DNA of 64,000 nucleotides, taken from contig URDU01000003.1 in the NCBI GenBank assembly GCA_900546625.1, positions 83,028 through 147,027 of the forward strand, in the 5' to 3' direction. Made by a program: the position numbers and the translations under genes. Positions 1 through 8,293 of this stretch are shown piece after piece. How positions within the stretch are numbered: the stretch's first letter is position 1; the number at the start of each line of letters is the position of its first letter. This DNA is from an uncultured Lachnobacterium sp. (GTDB lineage: Bacteria; Bacillota; Clostridia; Lachnospirales; Lachnospiraceae). The notes beneath the pieces are model-generated. The model was not told the origin of the DNA. It was given only the letters and a program-made list of their open reading frames with translations, and made no database searches.

Positions 1-56
1 ACCTAAAGGAAAATTAGTGGATAAAAAGAATATAAAATTAAAGGATAAATTAACAT

Positions 57-626
57 ATGGGAAAACAAAATTGGAAGCCGGGCAATATGCTAAACCCGGT
101 GCCGGCTGTGATGGTAAGTGTCACTGACAAGGCAGGAAATAACAATATAATAACAGTGGCATGGGCGGGGACGGTGTGCACCAATCCGCCTATGCTTTCA
201 ATATCTGTAAGGCCTGAGCGCTTTTCTTATAACATGATTAAAGAAACAGGAGAGTTTGTGGTGAATCTGACCACTGAGGAGCTGATTAAAGCCTGCGACT
301 ACTGCGGAGTGAAGAGCGGCAGGGATGTTGACAAATTTAAAGAGCTGCACCTGACACCGCTTGCGATGCAGCATGTGTCAGCAGTCGGAATATCGGAAAG
401 TCCGGTAAATATTGAGTGCAGGGTAAGAAAATGTGAGGAGCTCGGCAGCCATACAATGTTTATAGCAGATGTTGTCGGTGTGACAGTGGACGATAAATAC
501 ATGGACGAGACCGGGAAGTTTCATATCAATGATACCGGTCTTGTGATGTACTCACACGGAGAGTATTTTGGCTTTGGAGATAAGCTCGGCAGCTTCGGCT
601 ACTCTGTAAGAAAAACCAAAAAATAA
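57..626 (+). CDS. Flavin reductase-like (FMN-binding split barrel) protein
   Basis: A 189-residue cytoplasmic protein of the flavin reductase-like family. Members bind FMN in a split-barrel dimer and usually transfer electrons from NAD(P)H to flavin or act as small flavoproteins. The N-terminal pattern (NMLNPVPAVMVSV, then TVAWAGTVCTNPPMLSISVRPERFSY, residues about 10-60) is typical of this family. The length fits a complete gene. A weak AAAGGA lies upstream of the ATG. The gene converges on the DUF4364 gene with one base between the stop codons. The substrate cannot be predicted. Confidence 0.85.
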   Translation: MGKQNWKPGNMLNPVPAVMVSVTDKAGNNNIITVAWAGTVCTNPPMLSISVRPERFSYNMIKETGEFVVNLTTEELIKACDYCGVKSGRDVDKFKELHLTPLAMQHVSAVGISESPVNIECRVRKCEELGSHTMFIADVVGVTVDDKYMDETGKFHINDTGLVMYSHGEYFGFGDKLGSFGYSVRKTKK

Positions 627-627
627 T

Positions 628-1143
628 TTATCGAAGCAGCATATCCATGAGGTATGCGTACACATCCTCGTTCTGATTCTTCCAGTTGCTGCATATGGCC
701 TCAGCCTGCTCCTTTGTGCCGACTGAGAGAGTAAGGTCGATGATAGTTGTGCTCTCCGAGCGCACCTGACAGCGTACTGCATACTTGTGGTCGGTTGTCC
801 TGTAATAGTCGGCAAGAATAGAGTTTTCCTGTCTGAACTCGAGCTTGTTGTCAGTAAAGAAGCTCTTTACATCAGACTCGATACCATCGGTAATCTTGTC
901 CTTGAAGAAACCAAGCGTCTCTTTTCCGGCGGCAGTCAGAGTGTACTGCGTATTGGAATGAGTAGACTCAAAATTAATTAAATCAGCATTTACTAAATCG
1001 CCGATGACCTCCTGTACACGGAAGTAGTCGGTGTATTCTTTTTCCAAAAAGAAATTGGAAATCTGTGTGTTTGACAGCGGAAAGCCCGCTTTATCGAGCA
1101 TGTATAAAATTGTCAGCTTATATATGGTAAATGGCTCTGCCAT
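628..1143 (-). CDS. DUF4364 family protein
   Basis: A 171-residue protein matching DUF4364, a Firmicutes family of unknown function. The N-terminal half (FTIYKLTILYMLDKAGFPLSNTQISNFFLE, then VQEVIGDLVNADLI) looks like a winged helix, so a DNA-binding or regulatory role is possible but not shown. The start has a strong AAAGGAGGAA ribosome site. It is the last gene of a minus-strand operon after malic enzyme and the radical SAM gene, 11 bases behind the latter. Confidence 0.8.
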   Translation of the reverse strand: MAEPFTIYKLTILYMLDKAGFPLSNTQISNFFLEKEYTDYFRVQEVIGDLVNADLINFESTHSNTQYTLTAAGKETLGFFKDKITDGIESDVKSFFTDNKLEFRQENSILADYYRTTDHKYAVRCQVRSESTTIIDLTLSVGTKEQAEAICSNWKNQNEDVYAYLMDMLLR

Positions 1144-1154
1144 GATTTCCTCCT

Positions 1155-2063
1155 TTAAAACAAGTTTAATCGTCCCTGATATGTGTCCCTGACTTCAAAT
1201 CTCTTATTGATTGTGTTTAGAACCCGTTTTTTATCTGTGCTCCAAAGCGGTGCAACAAGTAAAGAGCGTGGTCCGTCACCGGTCATGCGATGGATAACCA
1301 TGTCCTTTGGCAGTCTTTCTATACAGTCTACCACAAAGTCACAGTATTCATCCAGCGTAAAAAGCTCAAATGGCTGTTGAATATACATATCAGCCAGTGG
1401 TGTGCCCTTTAGCACGTGAAGCAGCTGTAGCTTAACCCCGAAAATACCGCTTTTGGCAACAAAATCAACGGATTCAAGCATCATTTCCCGTGTCTCATGT
1501 GGAAGCCCTAGTATGAGATGTGCAATGACCTTTATCCCACGGCGTTTAAGCTCATCAGTCACAGCTATGAAATCCTCAACGCAGGTATGGGTGTTCATGG
1601 CATCAAGAGTAGATTGATGGATGGTCTGAAGACCCAGCTCTACCCAGACCGGCTTTATGCGGTTTAATTCTGAGAGCAGATCATATATTTCAGCAGAAAA
1701 ACAGTCGGTTCTTGTACCAATGGACAGCACAGCGACAGATGGATCTTCTATTGCCTCATAAAATATGCGCCGTAAGTAATCTACGGGCGCATATGTGTTG
1801 GTAAAAGCCTGGAAATATGCGATAAAATGTTCACAGCTGCTCTTTGAAGCCACTTTTTCTTTGGCGGCAGAAAGCTGCTCCTTTATTGAAAGGCTTCGAT
1901 CTGCCGCAAAATCACCGGAGCCACCGGCGCTGCAGTACAGGCATCCAAGCGATGAGAGAAAGCCGTCACGGTTTGGACAGGTCATGCCTCCGTCTAAAGA
2001 GAGCTTGTAGAGCTTTTCGCCGAAGGTATCGCGGCAGTATTGGTTGAGTGAATAGTATCTCAT
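1155..2063 (-). CDS. yhcC: Radical SAM protein, YhcC/TIGR01212 family
   Basis: A 302-residue radical SAM enzyme. The 4Fe-4S/SAM-binding cysteines are Cys29, Cys41 and Cys44 in CPNRDG...GCLYC, the long-spaced C-x11-C-x2-C arrangement of the YhcC family rather than the usual CxxxCxxC. Later segments (VLSIGTRTDCFS, VWVELGLQTIHQSTLD, AHLILGLPHETREMM) follow the radical SAM barrel. The reaction is not established. The ATG lies 4 bases after the malic enzyme stop and lacks a clear Shine-Dalgarno, so translation is probably coupled to the upstream gene. Confidence 0.88.
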   Translation of the reverse strand: MRYYSLNQYCRDTFGEKLYKLSLDGGMTCPNRDGFLSSLGCLYCSAGGSGDFAADRSLSIKEQLSAAKEKVASKSSCEHFIAYFQAFTNTYAPVDYLRRIFYEAIEDPSVAVLSIGTRTDCFSAEIYDLLSELNRIKPVWVELGLQTIHQSTLDAMNTHTCVEDFIAVTDELKRRGIKVIAHLILGLPHETREMMLESVDFVAKSGIFGVKLQLLHVLKGTPLADMYIQQPFELFTLDEYCDFVVDCIERLPKDMVIHRMTGDGPRSLLVAPLWSTDKKRVLNTINKRFEVRDTYQGRLNLF

Positions 2064-2067
2064 TAGA

Positions 2068-3216
2068 TTAGATATGTGACTTTACAGCCTCGCTGACAAC
2101 AGCGGCAACACGAGGATCAAATGCCTCAGGCATAATAAAATCATCATTTAATTCTTCGTCTGAAACAAGGCCGGCCAATGCTTCTGCAGCAGCAAGCTTC
2201 ATTTCCTCGGTAATCTGTGTAGCACGTCCCTCTAGAGCGCCCTTGAAGATTCCAGGGAAAGCAACCACGTTGTTTATCTGGTTAGGGAAATCACTTCTTC
2301 CGGTTCCGACCACTCTGGCACCTGCAGCCTTTGCCACATCAGGCATAATCTCAGGAACAGGATTTGCCATGGCAAAAAGAATAGCATCCTTATTCATGGA
2401 AGAAACCATCTCTGCTGTGACGATATTTGGAGCAGAAACACCAACGAATATGTCAGCACCCTTTAAAGCGTCTGCAAGAGTACCCTGTGCATTTTCAAGG
2501 TTTGTAACCTCTGTCATTTTCTGCTGCATCCAGTTGAGATTTGGGTAGTCCTTTCCTATGATGCCTAAACGGTCACACATGGTCACATGTGTAAAACCGT
2601 ATGTCAGAAGAAGCTTTGTGATAGCAACACCTGCTGAGCCTGCACCGTTTACAACGACCTTACAGTCCTCTTTCTTTTTGCCGGTCAGGCGGAGTGAGTT
2701 GATGATACCTGCGAGCACGACGATGGCAGTTCCGTGCTGGTCATCGTGGAATACAGGAATATCGAGCATCTCTTTAAGTCTTTCCTCAATCTCAAAGCAG
2801 CGCGGAGCGGAAATATCCTCTAAGTTAATTCCGCCGAAGCCCGGTGCGATATTTTTGACTGCGGTAATAATCTCCTCAGTGTCCTGTGTGTCAAGACAGA
2901 TAGGAACTGCGTTTACGTTGCCAAACTCCTTGAAAAGTACGCATTTGCCCTCCATAACAGGCATTGCAGCGTAAGGTCCGATATTTCCGAGACCGAGCAC
3001 AGCACTACCGTCTGACACTACGGCAACAGTATTTGCCTTCCAGGTGTATTTGTATGCAGCCTCCTTATCCTCGGCTATGACCTTACAAGGCTCAGCAACA
3101 CCCGGAGTGTATGCGATTGCCAGATCCTCCCTCGAATTAACCTTTGATTTGGCGATGGTTTCGAGCTTTCCGTTCCACGCTTCGTGGCATTTCAGTGCTT
3201 TTTCTTTATTATCCAT
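2068..3216 (-). CDS. Malic enzyme, short bacterial type
   Basis: A 382-residue malic enzyme that oxidatively decarboxylates malate to pyruvate. The length fits the single-domain bacterial form without a phosphotransacetylase tail. Visible motifs are AYTPGV with catalytic Tyr36, the catalytic Lys91 region (MEGKCVLFKEFGN), GLGNIGP, NLEDIS, FHDDQHGTA, a GAGSAG dinucleotide-binding loop and ANPVPEI. NAD versus NADP preference cannot be read reliably. It heads the minus-strand operon with yhcC and the DUF4364 gene. A GAGGGAG ribosome site precedes the ATG. The promoter carries a CRP/FNR-like palindrome, suggesting redox or carbon control. Confidence 0.93.
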   Translation of the reverse strand: MDNKEKALKCHEAWNGKLETIAKSKVNSREDLAIAYTPGVAEPCKVIAEDKEAAYKYTWKANTVAVVSDGSAVLGLGNIGPYAAMPVMEGKCVLFKEFGNVNAVPICLDTQDTEEIITAVKNIAPGFGGINLEDISAPRCFEIEERLKEMLDIPVFHDDQHGTAIVVLAGIINSLRLTGKKKEDCKVVVNGAGSAGVAITKLLLTYGFTHVTMCDRLGIIGKDYPNLNWMQQKMTEVTNLENAQGTLADALKGADIFVGVSAPNIVTAEMVSSMNKDAILFAMANPVPEIMPDVAKAAGARVVGTGRSDFPNQINNVVAFPGIFKGALEGRATQITEEMKLAAAEALAGLVSDEELNDDFIMPEAFDPRVAAVVSEAVKSHI

Positions 3217-3248
3217 GGTAATTCTCCCTCTAAAAATTCTTTTGATTA

Positions 3249-3277
3249 ATCATAACATTGCACATGATTTAAATCAA
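3249..3277 (-). promoter_or_regulatory. Promoter of malic enzyme operon with CRP/FNR-like palindrome
   Basis: On the minus strand TTGATT (3272-3277) and TATGAT (3249-3254) are separated by 17 bases. A perfect 12-bp palindrome, TGATTTAAATCA (3265-3276), overlaps the -35 box. Read as TTGAT-N4-ATCAT it matches 9 of 10 positions of the FNR-type box. Its position over the -35 box would suit repression better than activation. The regulator is inferred, not seen. Confidence 0.6.
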
Positions 3278-3343
3278 GTAACTATGGAGATAACCGTTTA
3301 TATTAAAAAATAATGATAAAAAAGAAGAATTTGCTTTATATTT

Positions 3344-3370
3344 TTGACGAAATGATGTATAATCTATAAT
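3344..3370 (+). promoter_or_regulatory. Possible rho promoter
   Basis: TTGACG (3344-3349) and TATAAT (3365-3370) have a short 15-base spacer. A second TATAAT overlaps at 3358-3363. The transcript would carry about 120 untranslated bases before rho, room for the autogenous attenuation known for rho in other bacteria. The spacing makes this tentative. Confidence 0.4.
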
Positions 3371-3495
3371 TAATGATTCAAAAGTCAATTCAGGCGTTAT
3401 TTCCCAATAGCTACACAGATATATTAGTTTAATTATAGTTTTAATGTGATGTGAATTGAATAAATTACTGTTATCAAATTTAAGGAGAAGACGAA

Positions 3496-4836
3496 ATGGA
3501 ACAGATGAGAGAAAAATATGAAAGCTTGTCGGCATTTGTGCTTAAGGATCTGGCGAAGGCAAGAGGACTTAAGGGTATTTCATCGCTGAAAAAGGGTCAG
3601 ATTATTGAAAGAATGCTCGAGGAGGACGCAAAAGAGGCTGAGGAGGCTGAGAAAAACGGTACAGCTGAGGAGCGCGCCAACTCTTTTAAAGATGATTATG
3701 CAGCACTTGATAGTGGAGAGGAGGCAGAAGGCATACTTGAGGTAATGCCTGAGGGCTTTGGCTTTATCCGCTGTGATAATTATATGCCGGGAGATCACGA
3801 TATCTATGTGGCACCTGCGCAGATACGCCGCTTCAATTTAAAGACCGGTGATATCGTAAAGGGTAATATGAAGGTGAAATCAGAGCGTGAGAAGTTCCAG
3901 GCGCTTTTATATCTGACCACTGTCAACGGATATACACCGGATGTAGCACAGAAGCGTACGAGCTTTGAGGATCTTGTACCTATATTTCCAAATGAGAGAC
4001 TGCGTCTCGAGAGACCGGGCGCCAGTGTTGCGATGAGAGTTGTAGATCTCATCTCTCCAATAGGAAAGGGACAGCGAGGCATGATTGTTTCACAGCCTAA
4101 GGCCGGAAAGACCACATTACTTAAAGAGGTTGCAAAGTCTGTAACTGTAAACAATCCTGAGATGCATCTTATTATTCTTCTTATTGACGAGAGACCGGAG
4201 GAGGTCACAGATATCAAGGAGGCTATAGAGGGAGATAATGTCGAGGTTATCTACTCTACATTTGATGAGCTTCCGGAGCATCACAAGAGAGTGTCAGAGA
4301 TGGTAATAGAGAGAGCAAAGCGTCTTGTAGAGCATGGTAATGATGTTATGATACTCCTCGACAGCATAACAAGACTTGCAAGAGCTTACAATGTGACAGT
4401 TCCACCATCAGGCCGTACACTTTCAGGAGGACTTGATCCTGTAGCACTTCATATGCCAAAGAGATTTTTCGGTGCAGCCCGTAATATGAGAAATGGAGGC
4501 AGCCTGACAATTCTTGCCACAGCTCTTGTCGATACAGGAAGCAAGATGGATGATGTGGTATTTGAGGAGTTCAAGGGAACAGGAAACATGGAGCTTGTGC
4601 TCGACAGAAAGCTCTCAGAGAAGAGAATCTTCCCTGCTATAGATATAGTAAAATCAGGTACAAGGCGTGAGGACCTGCTTCTGGATGATGATGAGCAGGC
4701 AGCAGTCGACAATATGCGTAAAGCCTTCAACGGCATGCGTTCTGATGAGGCTGTTGAGAACGTACTCAACATGTTTGCACACACAAAGAGCAACAAGGAA
4801 TTTGTTAATCTTGTAAAGAAAAACAGAATTTTATAA
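3496..4836 (+). CDS. rho: Transcription termination factor Rho
   Basis: A 446-residue hexameric RNA-dependent ATPase that ends transcription at Rho-dependent sites. The N-terminus has the Rho N domain (LSAFVLKDLAKARGLKGISSLKKGQII), then a charged linker and the RNA-binding cold-shock-like domain (GILEVMPEGFGFIRCDNYMPGDHDIYVAPAQIRRF). The ATPase core carries Walker A SQPKAGKTT near residue 195, Walker B DVMILLDSITRLAR, and the SGGLDP/GSLTILATALVDTGS loops. AAGGAGAAG fixes the start. The linker is short, unlike the long insertions of some Rho proteins. Confidence 0.97.
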   Translation: MEQMREKYESLSAFVLKDLAKARGLKGISSLKKGQIIERMLEEDAKEAEEAEKNGTAEERANSFKDDYAALDSGEEAEGILEVMPEGFGFIRCDNYMPGDHDIYVAPAQIRRFNLKTGDIVKGNMKVKSEREKFQALLYLTTVNGYTPDVAQKRTSFEDLVPIFPNERLRLERPGASVAMRVVDLISPIGKGQRGMIVSQPKAGKTTLLKEVAKSVTVNNPEMHLIILLIDERPEEVTDIKEAIEGDNVEVIYSTFDELPEHHKRVSEMVIERAKRLVEHGNDVMILLDSITRLARAYNVTVPPSGRTLSGGLDPVALHMPKRFFGAARNMRNGGSLTILATALVDTGSKMDDVVFEEFKGTGNMELVLDRKLSEKRIFPAIDIVKSGTRREDLLLDDDEQAAVDNMRKAFNGMRSDEAVENVLNMFAHTKSNKEFVNLVKKNRIL

Positions 4837-4843
4837 AAATGTC

Positions 4844-4872
4844 TTGCAATTGACAGATTCATGTGCTACAAT
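4844..4872 (+). promoter_or_regulatory. rpmE promoter
   Basis: TTGCAA (4844-4849) and TACAAT (4867-4872) are separated by 17 bases, just after the rho stop. The start of transcription would be near 4879, giving an rpmE leader of about 128 bases. Confidence 0.7.
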
Positions 4873-4879
4873 AACTAAG

Positions 4880-5000
4880 CTGTTTATCGGGATGTAAACG
4901 GACGCAACGTGTCGCTCTTGCAGCAAGTATCATATGCGGATCGGGCATACGGGTATAAAGAGTGAAGCTATAGAAATACGATAAGAATATAAAAGAGGTG
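4880..5000 (+). promoter_or_regulatory. Structured leader of rpmE (candidate L31 autoregulatory RNA)
   Basis: A closing helix can form between 4913-4919 (CGCTCTT) and 4958-4964 (AAGAGTG). Inside it a 5-bp hairpin, TATGC (4933-4937) with GCATA (4945-4949), has a 7-base loop. Ribosomal protein L31 leaders that bind their own product are known in several phyla. Whether this belongs to a described L31 motif is inference from position and foldability. Confidence 0.4.
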
Positions 5001-5006
5001 AAAATC

Positions 5007-5207
5007 ATGAGAGAAGGAATCCATCCAGATTATTATCAGGCAACTGTTACATGTAACTGTGGTAACACATTCGTTACAGGATCTACAAAGCCGGAGATCC
5101 ACGTAGAGATTTGCTCAAAGTGCCATCCATTCTACACAGGTCAGCAGAAAGCTAACCAGGCTCGTGGACGTATTGAGCAGTTCAATAAGAAATATGGTAT
5201 GAAATAG
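5007..5207 (+). CDS. rpmE: 50S ribosomal protein L31, zinc-binding type
   Basis: A 66-residue L31 ([22 protein letters not shown]...). Cys16, Cys18, Cys36 and Cys39 form the zinc site of the C+ type. I chose the ATG at 5007 because it matches the family N-terminus and sits 7 bases after AGAGGTG. A GTG at 4998 would place the start inside the ribosome site. The gene has its own promoter and leader after rho and is followed by a strong terminator. Confidence 0.95.
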   Translation: MREGIHPDYYQATVTCNCGNTFVTGSTKPEIHVEICSKCHPFYTGQQKANQARGRIEQFNKKYGMK

Positions 5208-5225
5208 AATCATATAGTTACTTGA

Positions 5226-5259
5226 AAGGTTGAGGTTGCAATATACCTCAACCTTTTTT
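5226..5259 (+). terminator. Terminator after rpmE
   Basis: An 11-bp perfect stem, AAGGTTGAGGT (5226-5236) with ACCTCAACCTT (5245-5255), is followed by a T run. Confidence 0.9.
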
Positions 5260-5277
5260 GGAATATAGAGAGGTTTT

Positions 5278-6252
5278 ATGAAGTATTCAGGTATTGGCGG
5301 TCAGGCTGTCATGGAAGGCGTAATGATGCAGAATAAGGACACATACGCAGTAGCGGTGAGGAAGCCTGACCATGAGATAGATGTCAAGGTGTCAAAGCGC
5401 AAGAATTCAAAGACACTTGATACAGTTAGAAAGATTCCTATTTTAAGAGGTGTGGTAAGCTTTGTCGATTCACTTTATCTGGGCATGAGCACACTGATGT
5501 ATTCAGCGTCTTTTTTCGAGGATGAGGATGATGAAAGCGCATCTTCTTCAAAGAAAAAGGATAAGGAAGAGTCTCTTACAGAGGAAGAAAAAGCAAAAAA
5601 GGCTGCCAAAGAAAAGAAGCAGGAGAATGCCATGCTTGGAGGTACAGTGGTACTGTCAATTGTCATAGCGCTCGCGCTGTTTTTTGCACTGCCGTACTTT
5701 CTTTCAGGGCTCTTTAAAAAGGTAATAAGCTCACAGCTGCTCATAGCGTTCATAGAGGGTGTTATCAGACTGGCAATATTTTTGGGATATATAGCAATCA
5801 TATCGCTTACACCTGACATTAAGCGCACATTTATGTATCACGGCTCTGAGCATAAATGCATAAACTGCATTGAGCACGGGCTTCCTCTTACAGTGGAAAA
5901 TGTGAGAAAAAGCTCAAAGCATCACAAGCGCTGCGGCACAAGCTTTCTGCTTATAGTAATGCTCATAAGCATACTGTTTTTCATGTTTATCCGCGTGGAT
6001 TCAAAGCCGCTGCAGTTGTTGTTACGACTTGTGCTTATTCCTGTAATCGCAGGAGTGTCTTATGAGTTTATCAGACTTGCAGGCAGATACGATAACCCGC
6101 TTGTAAACCTGCTTAGTGTTCCGGGGCTTTTAATGCAGCGTTTGACGACAAAGGAGCCGGATGATGAAATGATTGAGGTGGGCATCGCATCAGTTGAGGC
6201 AGTGTTTGACTGGAAGAAATGGCAGAAGGAAAACAATGTGTGCGCACATTGA
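5278..6252 (+). CDS. DUF1385 membrane protein
   Basis: A 324-residue membrane protein of the DUF1385 family, marked by the N-terminal GIGGQAVMEGVMM and the YHGSEHKCINCIEHG...HKRCGTSFL region with conserved His and Cys. After a charged low-complexity stretch (residues about 80-120, EDEDDESASSSKKKDKEE...), four or so hydrophobic segments follow. The family is often encoded just before prmC-prfA in Firmicutes, as here, but its function is unknown. The ATG follows AGAGAGG. Conserved His/Cys pairs hint at metal binding, which is only inference. Confidence 0.9.
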   Translation: MKYSGIGGQAVMEGVMMQNKDTYAVAVRKPDHEIDVKVSKRKNSKTLDTVRKIPILRGVVSFVDSLYLGMSTLMYSASFFEDEDDESASSSKKKDKEESLTEEEKAKKAAKEKKQENAMLGGTVVLSIVIALALFFALPYFLSGLFKKVISSQLLIAFIEGVIRLAIFLGYIAIISLTPDIKRTFMYHGSEHKCINCIEHGLPLTVENVRKSSKHHKRCGTSFLLIVMLISILFFMFIRVDSKPLQLLLRLVLIPVIAGVSYEFIRLAGRYDNPLVNLLSVPGLLMQRLTTKEPDDEMIEVGIASVEAVFDWKKWQKENNVCAH

Positions 6253-6272
6253 CCACCGGATAGAAGGTATAT

Positions 6273-7124
6273 ATGACATATAGAGAAGCAATTTTGCTTG
6301 GGGAAAGCATATTACAAAAAGCAAATATAGTTGACGCAAAAAATGATGCATGGCTGCTTTTGGCTATGGCATGCAGGATAGATCACACATATTACTATGT
6401 GCATATGGATGAGGAAATGTCGCAGGAGCAGATAAGGGAATATCAGGCACTTTTGAGCAAGCGCGCTGAGCGTATACCACTCCAGTACATAGTCGGAGAG
6501 CAGGAGTTTATGGGACTTAAATTCCGTGTGAACAGCAATGTGCTCATACCGCGTCAGGACACAGAGACTCTTGTGGAGGAGGCACTCAAGGTGATAGAGC
6601 CTGGGATGAGAGTGCTTGATATGTGTACCGGAAGCGGATGCATAATTATAAGCATCTTAAAGAACACGACCAATGTGGACGGTGCAGCCTGTGATATTTC
6701 AAAGCAGGCGCTCAATGTGGCAAAGGAAAACGCAAGGCTCAACGGCGTATTTGTCGATTTCGAGAGAAGCGATCTGTTTGAGCATGTCGATGAGATGTAT
6801 GATGTGATAGTATCCAATCCACCATATATAAGAAGCGATGAGATACCGCATCTGATGCCTGAGGTGTCAGTGTTTGAGCCACATGAGGCTCTTGACGGCT
6901 CAGAGGATGGGCTTTTGTTTTACAGGCGCATCATAAAGGACTGCAGGGCAAATCTAAAGCCGCAGGGCAGGCTGCTTTTTGAGATAGGCTGCGACCAGGG
7001 CAGACAGGTGTCAGATATGATGCAGTTTGCAGGTTTTAGCGATGTACATGTGATAAAGGACCTGGCGGGAAACGACAGGGTAGTATCGGGAGTGTATGAC
7101 AGCAAGGAGGAAAAACATGTTTGA
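6273..7124 (+). CDS. prmC: Release factor glutamine methyltransferase PrmC
   Basis: A 283-residue SAM-dependent methyltransferase that N5-methylates the glutamine of the GGQ motif in release factors. An N-terminal helical domain (residues 1-75) recognises the factor. The Rossmann domain carries [14 protein letters not shown] (SAM loop), the catalytic IVSNPPYI motif and [12 protein letters not shown]. Its substrate gene prfA follows and overlaps it by 8 bases, so the two are translationally linked. Confidence 0.96.
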   Translation: MTYREAILLGESILQKANIVDAKNDAWLLLAMACRIDHTYYYVHMDEEMSQEQIREYQALLSKRAERIPLQYIVGEQEFMGLKFRVNSNVLIPRQDTETLVEEALKVIEPGMRVLDMCTGSGCIIISILKNTTNVDGAACDISKQALNVAKENARLNGVFVDFERSDLFEHVDEMYDVIVSNPPYIRSDEIPHLMPEVSVFEPHEALDGSEDGLLFYRRIIKDCRANLKPQGRLLFEIGCDQGRQVSDMMQFAGFSDVHVIKDLAGNDRVVSGVYDSKEEKHV

Positions 7125-8193
7125 TAAGTTAGAAGATCTTATACACCATTATGAGGAGCTGATGAATCTGCTCAGCGAGCCGAATGTGGCAAATGATGCA
7201 AACAGATTTAAAAAGCTTATGAAGGAGCAGAGTGACCTTGCTCCAATAGTTGAGACATATAAGAAATATAAAGAGTGTAAGCAGAATATTGAGGATTCTC
7301 TGGCTATTTTGGATGAAGAGTCAGATGAAGAGATGAGAGAGCTTGCAAAGGAAGAGCTTAAGGATTCAAAAGAGCAGGTGGAGGAGCTTGAAAAAGAGCT
7401 TAAAATACTTCTTCTGCCAAAGGATCCTAACGATGACAAGAACGTAATCGTTGAAATCCGTGCCGGCGCAGGTGGAGAGGAAGCAGCTCTTTTTGCAGCG
7501 GAAATCTATCGTATGTATGTACACTACGCAGAGAACAGAGGCTGGAAGGTGGAGACACTTGATGCCGATGAGACAGGAATCGGCGGCATGAAGTCGGTCG
7601 AGTTCATGGTAAAGGGCTCCGGTGCATACTCTATCCTAAAGTACGAGTCGGGAGTACACCGTGTGCAGCGTGTGCCTGAGACAGAGTCACAGGGACGTAT
7701 CCAGACCTCTACATGCTCAGTAGCAGTGATGCCTGAGGCAGAGGATGTGGATATCAAGATTGATGACAAGGATATCCGAATCGACGTAATGCGTGCTTCA
7801 GGAAACGGTGGTCAGTGTGTCAATACAACTGATTCAGCTGTTAGACTGACACATTATCCAACAGGTATTGTCATCTACAGCCAGACTGAGAAGTCACAGA
7901 TACAGAACAAGGAAAAGGCTTTTGCACTTCTTCGTACAAAGCTCTATGACATGGAGCTTCAGAAGAAGCAGGATGCAGAGGCAGAGGAGAGACGAAGCCA
8001 GATCGGTACAGGAGACCGTGCTGAGAAGATTCGTACCTACAACTTCCCACAGGGACGTGTGACAGATCACAGAATCAATCTGACACTCTATAAGCTTGAC
8101 AAGATTCTTAACGGAGATATCCAGGAAATAATTGATGCCTGTATCGCAGCCGACCAGGCGAAGAAGTTAAGTAACATGGAGCATGATGCATAA
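7117..8193 (+). CDS. prfA: Peptide chain release factor 1
   Basis: A 358-residue RF1 that reads UAA and UAG. The stop-codon discriminator is P-E-T within [10 protein letters not shown], the PxT form of RF1. The catalytic GGQ lies in [18 protein letters not shown]. An RF1-type coiled N-terminal domain precedes it. I chose the ATG at 7117 rather than an upstream in-frame ATG at 7096, because AAGGAGG (7104-7110) is correctly spaced and MFDKLEDL is the family N-terminus. Confidence 0.96.
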   Translation: MFDKLEDLIHHYEELMNLLSEPNVANDANRFKKLMKEQSDLAPIVETYKKYKECKQNIEDSLAILDEESDEEMRELAKEELKDSKEQVEELEKELKILLLPKDPNDDKNVIVEIRAGAGGEEAALFAAEIYRMYVHYAENRGWKVETLDADETGIGGMKSVEFMVKGSGAYSILKYESGVHRVQRVPETESQGRIQTSTCSVAVMPEAEDVDIKIDDKDIRIDVMRASGNGGQCVNTTDSAVRLTHYPTGIVIYSQTEKSQIQNKEKAFALLRTKLYDMELQKKQDAEAEERRSQIGTGDRAEKIRTYNFPQGRVTDHRINLTLYKLDKILNGDIQEIIDACIAADQAKKLSNMEHDA

Positions 8194-8204
8194 ATATTTG
8201 GTAT

Positions 8205-8238
8205 AAAAGAGTCTGAGAAAATCAGGCTCTTTTATTTT
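8205..8238 (+). terminator. Terminator after prfA
   Basis: A 12-bp stem, AAAAGAGTCTGA (8205-8216) with TCAGGCTCTTTT (8222-8233), has one G-U pair and is followed by ATTTTAT. Confidence 0.85.
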
Positions 8239-8249
8239 ATGAACTAATA

Positions 8250-8258
8250 TGATATAAT
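8250..8258 (+). promoter_or_regulatory. Possible extended -10 promoter of the ABC importer
   Basis: TGA followed by TATAAT (8253-8258) forms an extended -10 box. No good -35 box lies upstream, where the prfA terminator tail sits. It would start transcription about 30 bases before the importer start codon. Confidence 0.4.
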
Positions 8259-8293
8259 TGTGAATAAATATTTATACAGAAATGAGGAATAAT

